Of a stretch of 35,657 bases of DNA, positions 18,195-27,010 are shown one piece after another (positions within the stretch are counted from its first letter, which is position 1; each line of letters begins with the position of its first letter). A model generated the notes under the pieces. That model worked only from the letters and a program-made list of their open reading frames with translations. It was not told the origin of the DNA and did not search any database. Both the position numbers and the translations under genes were made by a program. This stretch comes from Ruminococcus sp. (GTDB lineage Bacteria > Bacillota > Clostridia > Lachnospirales > Lachnospiraceae), in NCBI GenBank assembly GCA_029258605.1, contig JARHYE010000064.1, positions 1 to 35,657 of the forward strand, written 5' to 3'.

Positions 18195-20219
18195 ATGGAA
18201 ACAAGAAAGGGAAATTTATCAATTGATAGTGAAAATATTTTTCCAATCATAAAAAAATGGGTATATTCCGATCATGATATTTTTATGCGTGAGCTCATAT
18301 CAAATGGATGCGATGCAGTTACAAAGTTGAAAAAATTAGACATGATGGGAGAGTATGAACTTCCAGAAGATTATAAAGCAAAGATCCAAGTAATTGTAAA
18401 TCCAGAAGAGAAGACACTGAAATTTATAGATAATGGTCTTGGAATGACAGCAGATGAAGTAGAGGAATACATTACACAGATTGCATTTTCAGGTGCTACA
18501 CAGTTCTTGGAAAAATACAAAGATAAGACGACAGACGATGAAATGATCGGCCATTTTGGACTCGGATTTTATTCCGCTTTTATGGTTGCAGATGAAGTTC
18601 AGATCGATACTTTGTCCTACAAAGAGGGTTCTAAATCCGTACACTGGGTAAGCGAAGGCGGAACAGAGTATGAGATGCAAGAAGGAAATAGAGAAGAAGT
18701 AGGAACAGAAATTACTTTATTCTTAAACGAAGAAAGTCTTGAATTTGCAAATGAATATAGAGCAAGAGAAGTGATCGAAAAATACTGTTCTTTCATGCCA
18801 GTAGAAATTTTCTTGTCAAAAGCAAGTGCAGATACAGAGTATGAAGTAGTTGATGAAGCAGATTTATTAGATACAGATGAGGTAGTAGAACATATTACAG
18901 AAGAGCCAAAGGAAGGGGAAGAAGGAGAACCAAAACAAAAAGCAAAAATTGTAAAACGTCCAGTTTCTCTTAGTGATACACATCCACTTTGGACAAAAAA
19001 TCCAAGCGAATGCACAAAGGAAGAGTATATTGAATTCTACCGCAAAGTATTTATGGATTATAAGGAGCCATTGTTCTGGATTCACTTAAATATGGATTAT
19101 CCATTCAATTTAAAGGGAATTCTTTACTTCCCAAAAATCAATACAGAATATGATTCCATTGAAGGAACAATTAAGCTGTATAACAACCAAGTGTTTATTG
19201 CTGATAACATCAAAGAAGTAATTCCAGAATTCTTGATGGTTTTAAAGGGTGTAATCGATTGTCCAGACCTTCCATTGAATGTATCAAGAAGTGCGCTTCA
19301 AAATGATGGATTTGTAAATAAAGTTGCAGATTACATTTCCAAGAAAGTTGCAGATAAACTCAATGGAATGTTTAAGAATGACAGAGAAAATTACGAAAAG
19401 TATTGGGATGACATTTCTCCATTTATCAAATTTGGATGTTTAAAGGATGAAAAGTTCGGAAAGAAAATCGAAAAATCAATCTTATTCAAAAATCTAGATC
19501 ATAAGTATCTTACTTTAGAGGATTGCATCCTTGCAAATGGTGGATCTTTAGAAGAAAAGACAGAAGAAACAAAAGAGCAGGAAACAAGCGATCAAGAAAA
19601 AGAAGAGAAGAAGACTAATATTTTCTATGTTACAGATGAACTTCAGCAGAGCCAGTACATTAATATGTTTAAGGCCCAAGGACAAGATGCGGTCATCTTA
19701 AAACATAACATTGATTCTGCATTTATCACATATTTGGAACAACGGAATGAAACAATTAGCTTCCAGAGAATTGATGCCGATGTTCACGAATCACTAAAAT
19801 CAGATGTGAGTGAGGAAGAAAAAGAAGAATTTGCAAAGACAGCAGATTCGCTTGTGGAAATATTTAGAAAAGAGTTGGGTAACGAACAACTGGATGTGAA
19901 GGTCGAAAAACTAAAAGATGAGAATATTGCATCAATGGCAGTTTTATCCGAACAGTCACGACGTATGGAAGAAATGATGAGAATGTACGGAATGGGTGCG
20001 ATGGATCCAGGAATGTTTGGAAGTCAGGTTACATTCATTCTCAATGCAGACCATCCATTGGTTAAATTTGTTGTGGAACACAAGGAAAATGAAAATGTTT
20101 CCATCATTTGTAAACAGCTGTATGATCTTGCGATGATGGCACATAAACCATTGAGTTCAGAAGAGATGACAGCATTTGTGAAACGAAGCAATGACATTAT
20201 GCTGATGCTTACAAAATAA
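18195..20219 (+). CDS. htpG: molecular chaperone HtpG (Hsp90)
   Basis: GHKL motifs (ELISNGCDAVTKL, FIDNGLGMTADEV, IGHFGLGFYSAFMVAD), LPLNVSRSALQND; start ATG 18195 after AAGGAG. Confidence 0.97.
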   Translation: METRKGNLSIDSENIFPIIKKWVYSDHDIFMRELISNGCDAVTKLKKLDMMGEYELPEDYKAKIQVIVNPEEKTLKFIDNGLGMTADEVEEYITQIAFSGATQFLEKYKDKTTDDEMIGHFGLGFYSAFMVADEVQIDTLSYKEGSKSVHWVSEGGTEYEMQEGNREEVGTEITLFLNEESLEFANEYRAREVIEKYCSFMPVEIFLSKASADTEYEVVDEADLLDTDEVVEHITEEPKEGEEGEPKQKAKIVKRPVSLSDTHPLWTKNPSECTKEEYIEFYRKVFMDYKEPLFWIHLNMDYPFNLKGILYFPKINTEYDSIEGTIKLYNNQVFIADNIKEVIPEFLMVLKGVIDCPDLPLNVSRSALQNDGFVNKVADYISKKVADKLNGMFKNDRENYEKYWDDISPFIKFGCLKDEKFGKKIEKSILFKNLDHKYLTLEDCILANGGSLEEKTEETKEQETSDQEKEEKKTNIFYVTDELQQSQYINMFKAQGQDAVILKHNIDSAFITYLEQRNETISFQRIDADVHESLKSDVSEEEKEEFAKTADSLVEIFRKELGNEQLDVKVEKLKDENIASMAVLSEQSRRMEEMMRMYGMGAMDPGMFGSQVTFILNADHPLVKFVVEHKENENVSIICKQLYDLAMMAHKPLSSEEMTAFVKRSNDIMLMLTK

Positions 20220-20228
20220 ATAACATAA

Positions 20229-20298
20229 AAAAGTCAGACCCTATGCAAGTAGGATTCAGAATGTTCTGAAGAAACTTAGCAAGGGCCTGGCTTTTTTT
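20229..20298 (+). terminator. Long multi-segment Rho-independent terminator, possibly bidirectional
   Basis: Outer stem aaaaagtcagaccct / aagggcctggctttttt, middle AAGT/ACTT, inner TTCAGAA-TG-TTCTGAA; A-tract on the left and T-tract on the right, between convergent genes. Confidence 0.75.
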
Positions 20299-20304
20299 CT
20301 GTCA

Positions 20305-20787
20305 TCATAGATCAAAAGGAATTTCTTTTTCACTGAAAAATTTTAGCATGGTTTGATCCCAAATATGTTCTAAGGATTTATCTAATGTAAAAAGTTTCAA
20401 GGAAGTTCCTGTAGTACAGCGAAGGCAGGTGCCATCATAGTAAATGTTGAGATAGCAGCCTTGTACCTGATCGGCTTGAAAATCTAGATTATGATTGGAA
20501 ATCAGTGATTTTGTTTGTTCGTTCGGAAGACGAAAAATAAATTTAAAGCTTAAAGGGGTGCGTTTTCCTCGAATCAAACGAAAACAATAGTCACGGAGAG
20601 TACTCCAAGAGGAATATTCTAGGAGCATGTCTTCTTCAGGGAAAAAAGCTTTTTGAATGTATCCATCAATCTTAAAAGTATTAAAGGTAACAATTTCCCC
20701 CTCAATGAATTGAAATTGATCAAAAGTATCGGATAACAATAAGTGAGACATAAACGTTTTTACACTTGTTATCTGTAATGAAATCAT
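20305..20787 (-). CDS. DUF5721-like family protein
   Basis: 160 aa; MISLQITSVKTFMSHLLLSDTFDQFQFIEGEIVTFNTFKIDG resembles this Lachnospiraceae family from memory; RBS GGAGG upstream on the minus strand. Confidence 0.65.
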   Translation of the reverse strand: MISLQITSVKTFMSHLLLSDTFDQFQFIEGEIVTFNTFKIDGYIQKAFFPEEDMLLEYSSWSTLRDYCFRLIRGKRTPLSFKFIFRLPNEQTKSLISNHNLDFQADQVQGCYLNIYYDGTCLRCTTGTSLKLFTLDKSLEHIWDQTMLKFFSEKEIPFDL

Positions 20788-20894
20788 AAATGAACCTCCG
20801 ATGTAATAAAAACTGTTCTTATTGTATCATATTTTGAGAGAAACAAATAGTAAAAAGAAAATGAAAGATTAAGAGTATTTTAAGAATATGAATA

Positions 20895-20923
20895 TTGGCG
20901 GAATTTGTCGAATATAGTATAAT
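20895..20923 (+). promoter_or_regulatory. SigmaA-type promoter for the deacetylase gene
   Basis: TTGGCG-N17-TATAAT. Confidence 0.65.
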
Positions 20924-20977
20924 AAATCTGCAAAGGTCTAAAAATAGTTATTGGGTATTTGGAAAGCAGGTTGAAAG

Positions 20978-22237
20978 ATGAAAAAAAAGAAAAAACGACA
21001 TTTTAGACGATCGAAAAGAGGAATTAGAACGAAATATATATATTTGACTGTGATTTTATGTGTGTTCGTATTTTTTGGATGTATGCTGTTTGTGGGGAGA
21101 GGAGCAAAGAGCAAAAATTATGATGCCAAGCGCGTTCGAACAAATCAAAGTGTGGCATTTTATCCAAGAGAGACGAAGAACACTGGAAAGATATTTGCGG
21201 AGAAGTTATGTGAAACTGGAAAGAAAAAATCTGTATATGATTATAAGACCTATAAAATGAACAATTATTATTGTTATGACTATGGTAATAATCGTACCTT
21301 ATTTGTAGATCAAAATTACAAGGAGCCGCGCTTAAAAGAATTGAGCGATAAAGGAAAGATGATGATTTCAGATTATTTGCGATATACAATGAAATCAGAA
21401 GGAAGACAAGAGGCTTATACAGCGGATTTTTTGGAGGAGACGTATTATACAAATATTAAAGAAGAGGATTTTCAATATCACTTTAACAGAGAATCGTTTG
21501 TATGCCAGTTTGAAAAGTACAATACAAAGATAGAAATACCACTAAAATATATTGCAAAAGAATTGGGACTGGATTTGGGAATTCCACAGGAAAAATATAA
21601 AAAACCTATTTATATAGACCCAAATCGTCCAATGGTAGCTTTGACATTTGATGATGGCCCGAGTTTGAACTCAGATTATACAGACAAGATTTTAAATGAG
21701 TTATACAAATATGATGCCAATGCGACATTTTATGTGGTTGGACGATCTCTTAGTGAGTCTACAGCTCCAGTAATTCAAAAAGGAATAGACTTGGGAAATC
21801 AGTACGGATCTCATTCACAGACCCATGCAAACCTTGTAAAATTGAACGAAGACCAGATGTATCAAGAAATTATGGGGGTTAGTGATTTCTTTCAGGAACA
21901 CTTTGATTACAAAGTGACCTCTTATCGCCCACCATATGGAAGTTACAATGAAAAGGTTGACCAAACGATTCCACTTCCTGCAATCTTGTGGAATGTGGAT
22001 AGTAGTGACTGGGAATCTAAAAATACAGAGGCTATTTTGTCTAAAGTGATTTCAGGAACAACAGATAAAAGTGTTGTTTTATTACATGATATTCATGAAA
22101 CTTCAATGAAAGCAGTTGTTGATGGTAAAATGATCAAAACGTTGATTGATCAAGGGTATCAATTGGTAACTATAGATGAATTGGCAAAAGTTGAGGGAGT
22201 AGAACTTGTTCAGGGAGTTCATTTTTGCTGGGATTAG
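20978..22237 (+). CDS. membrane-anchored polysaccharide deacetylase (NodB homology, PgdA-type)
   Basis: Basic N-terminus plus TM, then ALTFDDGPS, YGSHSQTHANL, YRPPYGSYN, LWNVDSSDW, VLLHD: all NodB motifs; a DUF3298/RsiV-like region probably precedes it. Confidence 0.92.
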   Translation: MKKKKKRHFRRSKRGIRTKYIYLTVILCVFVFFGCMLFVGRGAKSKNYDAKRVRTNQSVAFYPRETKNTGKIFAEKLCETGKKKSVYDYKTYKMNNYYCYDYGNNRTLFVDQNYKEPRLKELSDKGKMMISDYLRYTMKSEGRQEAYTADFLEETYYTNIKEEDFQYHFNRESFVCQFEKYNTKIEIPLKYIAKELGLDLGIPQEKYKKPIYIDPNRPMVALTFDDGPSLNSDYTDKILNELYKYDANATFYVVGRSLSESTAPVIQKGIDLGNQYGSHSQTHANLVKLNEDQMYQEIMGVSDFFQEHFDYKVTSYRPPYGSYNEKVDQTIPLPAILWNVDSSDWESKNTEAILSKVISGTTDKSVVLLHDIHETSMKAVVDGKMIKTLIDQGYQLVTIDELAKVEGVELVQGVHFCWD

Positions 22238-22322
22238 ATTGCAGAATATTGACTTTTAGAATTAAAAAAAGTATCATAAATGGTGCTGGAGACTATAAGG
22301 GGTTATAGAAAGGTAAATTTTG

Positions 22323-23078
22323 ATGAGAAAAGTAAATAAAAGGAAAAAAACGCTATATATAAGAGGGGCAGTCGGAGTATCGGCGATCGCTCTTCTTATT
22401 GTGCTCGGAATTGGAAAATTTCGAAATAAAAAAGTAGATACAACAGACGGATTATTATATATAGAGCAGGCAGCCGCGTCCGATATTTCAGCCATTGAAA
22501 AGAAGATTCAAGAAATTGAACGAGCGGAAGGAAGCCCGGAAAAGGAAGCGAATAATTATAAGGCGGTCTTTCAAAATGCAGTGATCATGGGAGATTCTAT
22601 TACAGAAGGAATGGTGGAGTATGATATTTTAGATCCTTCTAGTGTGGTGGCTAAAATAGGAAGTTCTGTGATGGATTTAGAAGATCAGATTGAAACGGTA
22701 CAGAAAATTAATCCACAAATTATTTTTCTTGCGTATGGTATGAATGATGTTCGAACAACCAATGGACATGCCGAAGTATTTGGAGAAAGCTATGAAAAAC
22801 TGTTAAATGAGTTAAAGAAAAAAGTGCCAAATGCAAGAATTTTTGTAAATTCTATTTTCCCAGTTCAAAATAAGGTTGTAGAAGAAATGCCGGAATACAA
22901 CTCATTAAATAAATACAACAAACAACTTGAGAAGTTATGTGATAAATATCAATTAACGTTTATTGATAATACATCCTTAGTTTCTGAAGATGACTACGAG
23001 CCAGATGGGATTCATTTAAAAGCGTCCTTTTATCCGTACTGGCTAGATCATATGGCGGAGGTGTCTGCGTTATGGTAG
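22323..23078 (+). CDS. SGNH/GDSL hydrolase family protein, membrane-anchored
   Basis: TM near N-terminus; GDSITEGMV (block I), YGMNDV (block III), DGIHLK (block V). Confidence 0.85.
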   Translation: MRKVNKRKKTLYIRGAVGVSAIALLIVLGIGKFRNKKVDTTDGLLYIEQAAASDISAIEKKIQEIERAEGSPEKEANNYKAVFQNAVIMGDSITEGMVEYDILDPSSVVAKIGSSVMDLEDQIETVQKINPQIIFLAYGMNDVRTTNGHAEVFGESYEKLLNELKKKVPNARIFVNSIFPVQNKVVEEMPEYNSLNKYNKQLEKLCDKYQLTFIDNTSLVSEDDYEPDGIHLKASFYPYWLDHMAEVSALW

Positions 23079-23590
23079 AACAATATAAAACAACTGATGA
23101 AGGTAAACAAAATAGACACTATAGTGTAAGCGAGATCATGAAGTATGTGATTGTAGCAGTTATCGTGATATACGTTGCGTTTCTTTTAAATTTTTCAAGT
23201 GGAAGTAGTAAGAGTTTTGAAGAAGTTAAAAAACCAGTAGAAGCAGCGATAAATACTAAAAAATTACAAGATGCGGGTATTCAGGGCCTGAAAAGATTTT
23301 ATTCTTTAAATGCGGCAGATTATGAAGGAGTTTTGTTTTATAACTCGAAGTTTAATTTATCTGCAGCAGAAGTACTGCTAATTAAAGTAAAAGAAGAAGA
23401 TCAGATTCATCAAGTTGTGGAAGCAATTGAAAAGAAAATAGAAAGTAGAAAAAATGACTTTGAAGGATATGCTCCACAGGAAGTGAAATATTTAGATGCA
23501 GCACAGATTTCAGTCAGGGGGAAATTTATATTCTTGTCAGTAGGGGAACAAGCGGACAAGTATAAAGAAATTTTTTCAAAAAGTTTATAA
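23072..23590 (+). CDS. DUF4358-like membrane-anchored protein
   Basis: 172 aa; single TM; AAEVLLIKVKEEDQIHQVVEAIEKKIESRKNDFEGYAPQEVKYLDAAQISVRGKFIFLSVG, typical of DUF4358; sits between SGNH and MBOAT genes. Confidence 0.72.
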   Translation: MVEQYKTTDEGKQNRHYSVSEIMKYVIVAVIVIYVAFLLNFSSGSSKSFEEVKKPVEAAINTKKLQDAGIQGLKRFYSLNAADYEGVLFYNSKFNLSAAEVLLIKVKEEDQIHQVVEAIEKKIESRKNDFEGYAPQEVKYLDAAQISVRGKFIFLSVGEQADKYKEIFSKSL

Positions 23591-23611
23591 TATAAGGGGA
23601 GAAAATTAATA

Positions 23612-25024
23612 ATGTTATTTAGCAGTCTTACATTTTTAATGGTTTTCCTGCCATGCACACTGGCACTTTATTATGTTGTTCCAGACAGATTTAAAAATAT
23701 GATTATGCTCATTGCAAGTCTTATTTTTTACGCATGGGGTGAACCTGTATACATTATACTTATGATGCTTTCCATAGCATTAAATTATGTTTGTGGTATT
23801 AATTTAGGGGAAAAAGAAGATGATCCGGCAGCAAAAAAGAAAAGTCTTATTTTTGCGGTTGTAATTAACCTTCTAATATTAGGGTTTTTTAAATATTATG
23901 GTTTTTTTGTGGAGAGTATCAACAGTATACTTCCAGTGGATCTTCCATATAAAGAGTTGCCACTGCCAATTGGAATTTCTTTTTATACATTCCAGGCAGT
24001 ATCGTATATTGTAGATGTATACAGAGGAAATGCGAAAGTGCAGAGGAATTTCTTGAATTTCGCATTGTATATTTGTATGTTTCCACAATTAATAGCAGGT
24101 CCGATTGTTCGTTATGTAGATATTGAAATACAATTAAGAAAAAGAGAACTTAGCATTAATAAATTTGGAAATGGAGTGAAAATATTTATTATTGGTCTTG
24201 CTAAAAAAGTTGTTTTAGCGAATTGTACAGGTGCTATATTTAATGAAATTATAGGATTGCAGATGGGAAGTTTCTCGGTATTGACTGCATGGGTCGGATG
24301 TATTTCTTATGCATTCCAGATCTATTTTGATTTCAGTGGGTATTCAGATATGGCAGTAGGACTTGGTAGAATGTTTGGATTCGAATTTCGAAAGAACTTT
24401 GATTATCCGTATGTTTCTAAGAGCATTACGGAATTTTGGAGACGATGGCACATCTCGCTTAGTACATGGTTTAAGGAATATGTTTATATTCCACTTGGGG
24501 GAAATCGCTTTGGAAAGGCAAGACAGATTGAAAATATTTTAATTGTCTGGATGCTTACAGGAATGTGGCATGGAGCGGCCTGGAACTTTATTTTTTGGGG
24601 ATTATACTATGGAATCCTACTTATTCTTGAAAAATTTGTATGGGGAGATAAGATTCAAAAATTGCCAGAGTTCTTCCAGCATTTGTATGCAATTATAGGG
24701 ATTCTGATTGGCTGGGTATTTTTCTTTAGTCCGAACGTTGGATATGCATTTGACTATATAGGAACGATGTTTGGCATTGGTGGAAGTGGTGTTTTTGATG
24801 GACAAGGATTTTTCTTCCTGTTCTCTAACTATTTATTGTATGTAATTGCTGTGCTTGGATCATGCGCATTTGGGGCAGAGTTATTAAATACAATAGCAAG
24901 AAGAATAAGAAATGGAAAAGTACGTACCCTTGTGATAGGAATTTCTTATATCGTATTACTTTTTGTAACGTTAGCATACCTTGTAACGGAATCATTTAAT
25001 CCGTTTTTATATTTTAGATTCTAG
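23612..25024 (+). CDS. MBOAT-family O-acyltransferase (AlgI/DltB-like)
   Basis: MLFSSLTFLMVFLPCTLALYY, ASLIFYAWGEP, ITEFWRRWHISLSTWFKEYVYIPLGGNR, MLTGMWHGAAWNFIFWG (catalytic His). Confidence 0.95.
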   Translation: MLFSSLTFLMVFLPCTLALYYVVPDRFKNMIMLIASLIFYAWGEPVYIILMMLSIALNYVCGINLGEKEDDPAAKKKSLIFAVVINLLILGFFKYYGFFVESINSILPVDLPYKELPLPIGISFYTFQAVSYIVDVYRGNAKVQRNFLNFALYICMFPQLIAGPIVRYVDIEIQLRKRELSINKFGNGVKIFIIGLAKKVVLANCTGAIFNEIIGLQMGSFSVLTAWVGCISYAFQIYFDFSGYSDMAVGLGRMFGFEFRKNFDYPYVSKSITEFWRRWHISLSTWFKEYVYIPLGGNRFGKARQIENILIVWMLTGMWHGAAWNFIFWGLYYGILLILEKFVWGDKIQKLPEFFQHLYAIIGILIGWVFFFSPNVGYAFDYIGTMFGIGGSGVFDGQGFFFLFSNYLLYVIAVLGSCAFGAELLNTIARRIRNGKVRTLVIGISYIVLLFVTLAYLVTESFNPFLYFRF

Positions 25025-25032
25025 GTGGAAGT

Positions 25033-26259
25033 ATGAATAAAAGACTAAATAATAGAGGAAATAGAAGAAAAAGAAGGACAGCAGAAAACCTAATTGCAAA
25101 ATTATTTATAGGCTTTCTTATCATTATGATAGGGTGCAATCTGATTGCGCCAGATAAAAAGATTTCGGAAAAAGAAAACAGAGTATTGGAGCAAAGACCG
25201 AAAATTACTATGTCAGGTCTACTGACTGGTAATTTTATGAAACAGTATGAGAGTTATCTCGCAGATCAATTTGTTGGAAGAGAATTTTTAAGAAAAATCA
25301 AAACAACCATAAGCCGTGTAGGAGGAAGTAAAAAAGAGCAAGGCGTGTTGATTGGAAAAGATGATCAACTATTTGAAGAAATAGCAATGCCACAGTCAGA
25401 ATTATTAGAAAAAAACATTCAGTCCATCAAAACATTTGTGGATACGCATGAGGAACTGAAAGTAAACATGCTTCTTGTACCAGATACAGCAACCATCTTA
25501 CAAGATCAGTTGCCGGCATTTGCGACAGTAGAAGATCAACGAGCTATTTTTGGACGAATGAAAAAAGCCTTAGGGAAATCTGTGAACTGGATAGATGCAG
25601 CGAAGACATTATCCAAACATCAGGACGAAAAAATATACTATAAAACAGATCACCATTGGACAAGTTTAGGGGCATTTTATACATTTGTTGATGCGGCTCC
25701 TTCCTTAGGAATCAAAGAGGACGTATCTTCAAAATATGTTTCCTACCCAGTTTCAACAGACTTTAATGGTACTCTTGCTGCGAAAAGTGGCGTAAAAATG
25801 GGGGTAGATGAAGAAATTGATATTTATGTTCCTCAAAATACGGACAACGATCTTATTGTTAATCATGTAGAAGAGCAGCAAAAGATGGCAACGATCTATC
25901 ATGCAGATAAGTTAAAAACAAGAGATAAGTATGCTGTGTTTTTTGGGGGGAATTCTTCCGTGATCGATATCAAAACGGTATCACAGGATAAAAGAAGGCT
26001 TTTAGTGATCAAAGATTCTTACGCAAATTGTTTTGTTCCGTTTTTGACACCATATTACAGAGAAATTGTTATGGTTGATCCTAGATATTATTCTGGAAAT
26101 ATAGACGATATTTTGCAAACATATAAAATCTCAGATGTATTATTTTTATATAGTGGAAATACTTTTTTACAAGACAATAATTTAAGTGGAGTGTTAGCAA
26201 GTGGGCAATCGAATGAAAACGGAGTTCCTAACAAAAAAGGAACCAGTAAGACTGAATAA
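25033..26259 (+). CDS. DHHW-family (AlgJ/AlgX-like) protein, putative acetyl transfer partner of the MBOAT
   Basis: N-terminal TM; YYKTDHHWTSLGAFYTF and LLVIKDSYANCFVPFL motifs; adjacent to MBOAT. Confidence 0.85.
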   Translation: MNKRLNNRGNRRKRRTAENLIAKLFIGFLIIMIGCNLIAPDKKISEKENRVLEQRPKITMSGLLTGNFMKQYESYLADQFVGREFLRKIKTTISRVGGSKKEQGVLIGKDDQLFEEIAMPQSELLEKNIQSIKTFVDTHEELKVNMLLVPDTATILQDQLPAFATVEDQRAIFGRMKKALGKSVNWIDAAKTLSKHQDEKIYYKTDHHWTSLGAFYTFVDAAPSLGIKEDVSSKYVSYPVSTDFNGTLAAKSGVKMGVDEEIDIYVPQNTDNDLIVNHVEEQQKMATIYHADKLKTRDKYAVFFGGNSSVIDIKTVSQDKRRLLVIKDSYANCFVPFLTPYYREIVMVDPRYYSGNIDDILQTYKISDVLFLYSGNTFLQDNNLSGVLASGQSNENGVPNKKGTSKTE

Positions 26260-27010
26260 ATTTTTAAGTGAGGCGGGAGTGTGTTCCAGAAGGGAGGCAG
26301 ACCGCCTTATTGAAAGTGGCCAAGTATTTATAGATGGCAAAAAGGCTGGTATGGGAGTAAAGGTCTTTCCAGGTCAGGAAGTAAAAGTTGGAAGAAAAGT
26401 CGTTTCTAAAAATGATAAAATGATTGTAATGGCAGTAAACAAACCAAAAGGAATTGTTTGCACGGAAGAGAAACGGGAAAGAAATAGTATTATCCGCTTT
26501 TTAAATTATCCAGAGCGGATTACTTATGTAGGGCGTCTAGATAAAGATTCTAGAGGTCTTCTTCTTATGACAAATAATGGAGACATCATAAACAAGATGA
26601 TGCGTGCTGGAAATCTACACGAAAAAGAGTATAAAGTCACAGTCGATAAAGCAATTACGGAACAATTTCTTCAAAAGATGTCTTCAGGTGTGCCAATTCT
26701 TGATACCGTAACAAGGCCATGCAAAATTGAACAAATAGGCAAGTATACATTCAAAATTATTTTGACACAGGGACTTAACAGGCAGATTCGAAGAATGTGC
26801 GAAGCTTTGGGCTATGAAGTAAAAGATTTATTACGTACCCGAATTATGAATATAGAGCTTGGACAATTGAAAGAAGGCAGTTATAGAATGCTTTCTGATC
26901 AAGAATTGGAAGAATTATATGATCTTTTGAAAGATTCATCAAACAATATGGTCATACCTGAACATGAAAAAATATTCATCAAAAAGAAAGGCGGAAGTAA
27001 TAGATGGTAG
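26213..27010 (+). CDS. RsuA/RluF-family 23S rRNA pseudouridine synthase
   Basis: S4 domain RLNKFLSEAGVCSRREADRLIESGQVFIDG; catalytic YVGRLDKDSRGLLLMTNNGD; GLNRQIRRMCEALGYEV. Start ATG 26213 or GTG 26201; either overlaps the upstream gene. Confidence 0.9.
   Translation: MKTEFLTKKEPVRLNKFLSEAGVCSRREADRLIESGQVFIDGKKAGMGVKVFPGQEVKVGRKVVSKNDKMIVMAVNKPKGIVCTEEKRERNSIIRFLNYPERITYVGRLDKDSRGLLLMTNNGDIINKMMRAGNLHEKEYKVTVDKAITEQFLQKMSSGVPILDTVTRPCKIEQIGKYTFKIILTQGLNRQIRRMCEALGYEVKDLLRTRIMNIELGQLKEGSYRMLSDQELEELYDLLKDSSNNMVIPEHEKIFIKKKGGSNRW

Noticed and set aside
21024-21452. 142-aa minus-strand ORF and 66-aa plus-strand ORF (21060..21260)
   Set aside because: Both are shadow ORFs of the polysaccharide deacetylase gene, which is clearly coding in its own frame.
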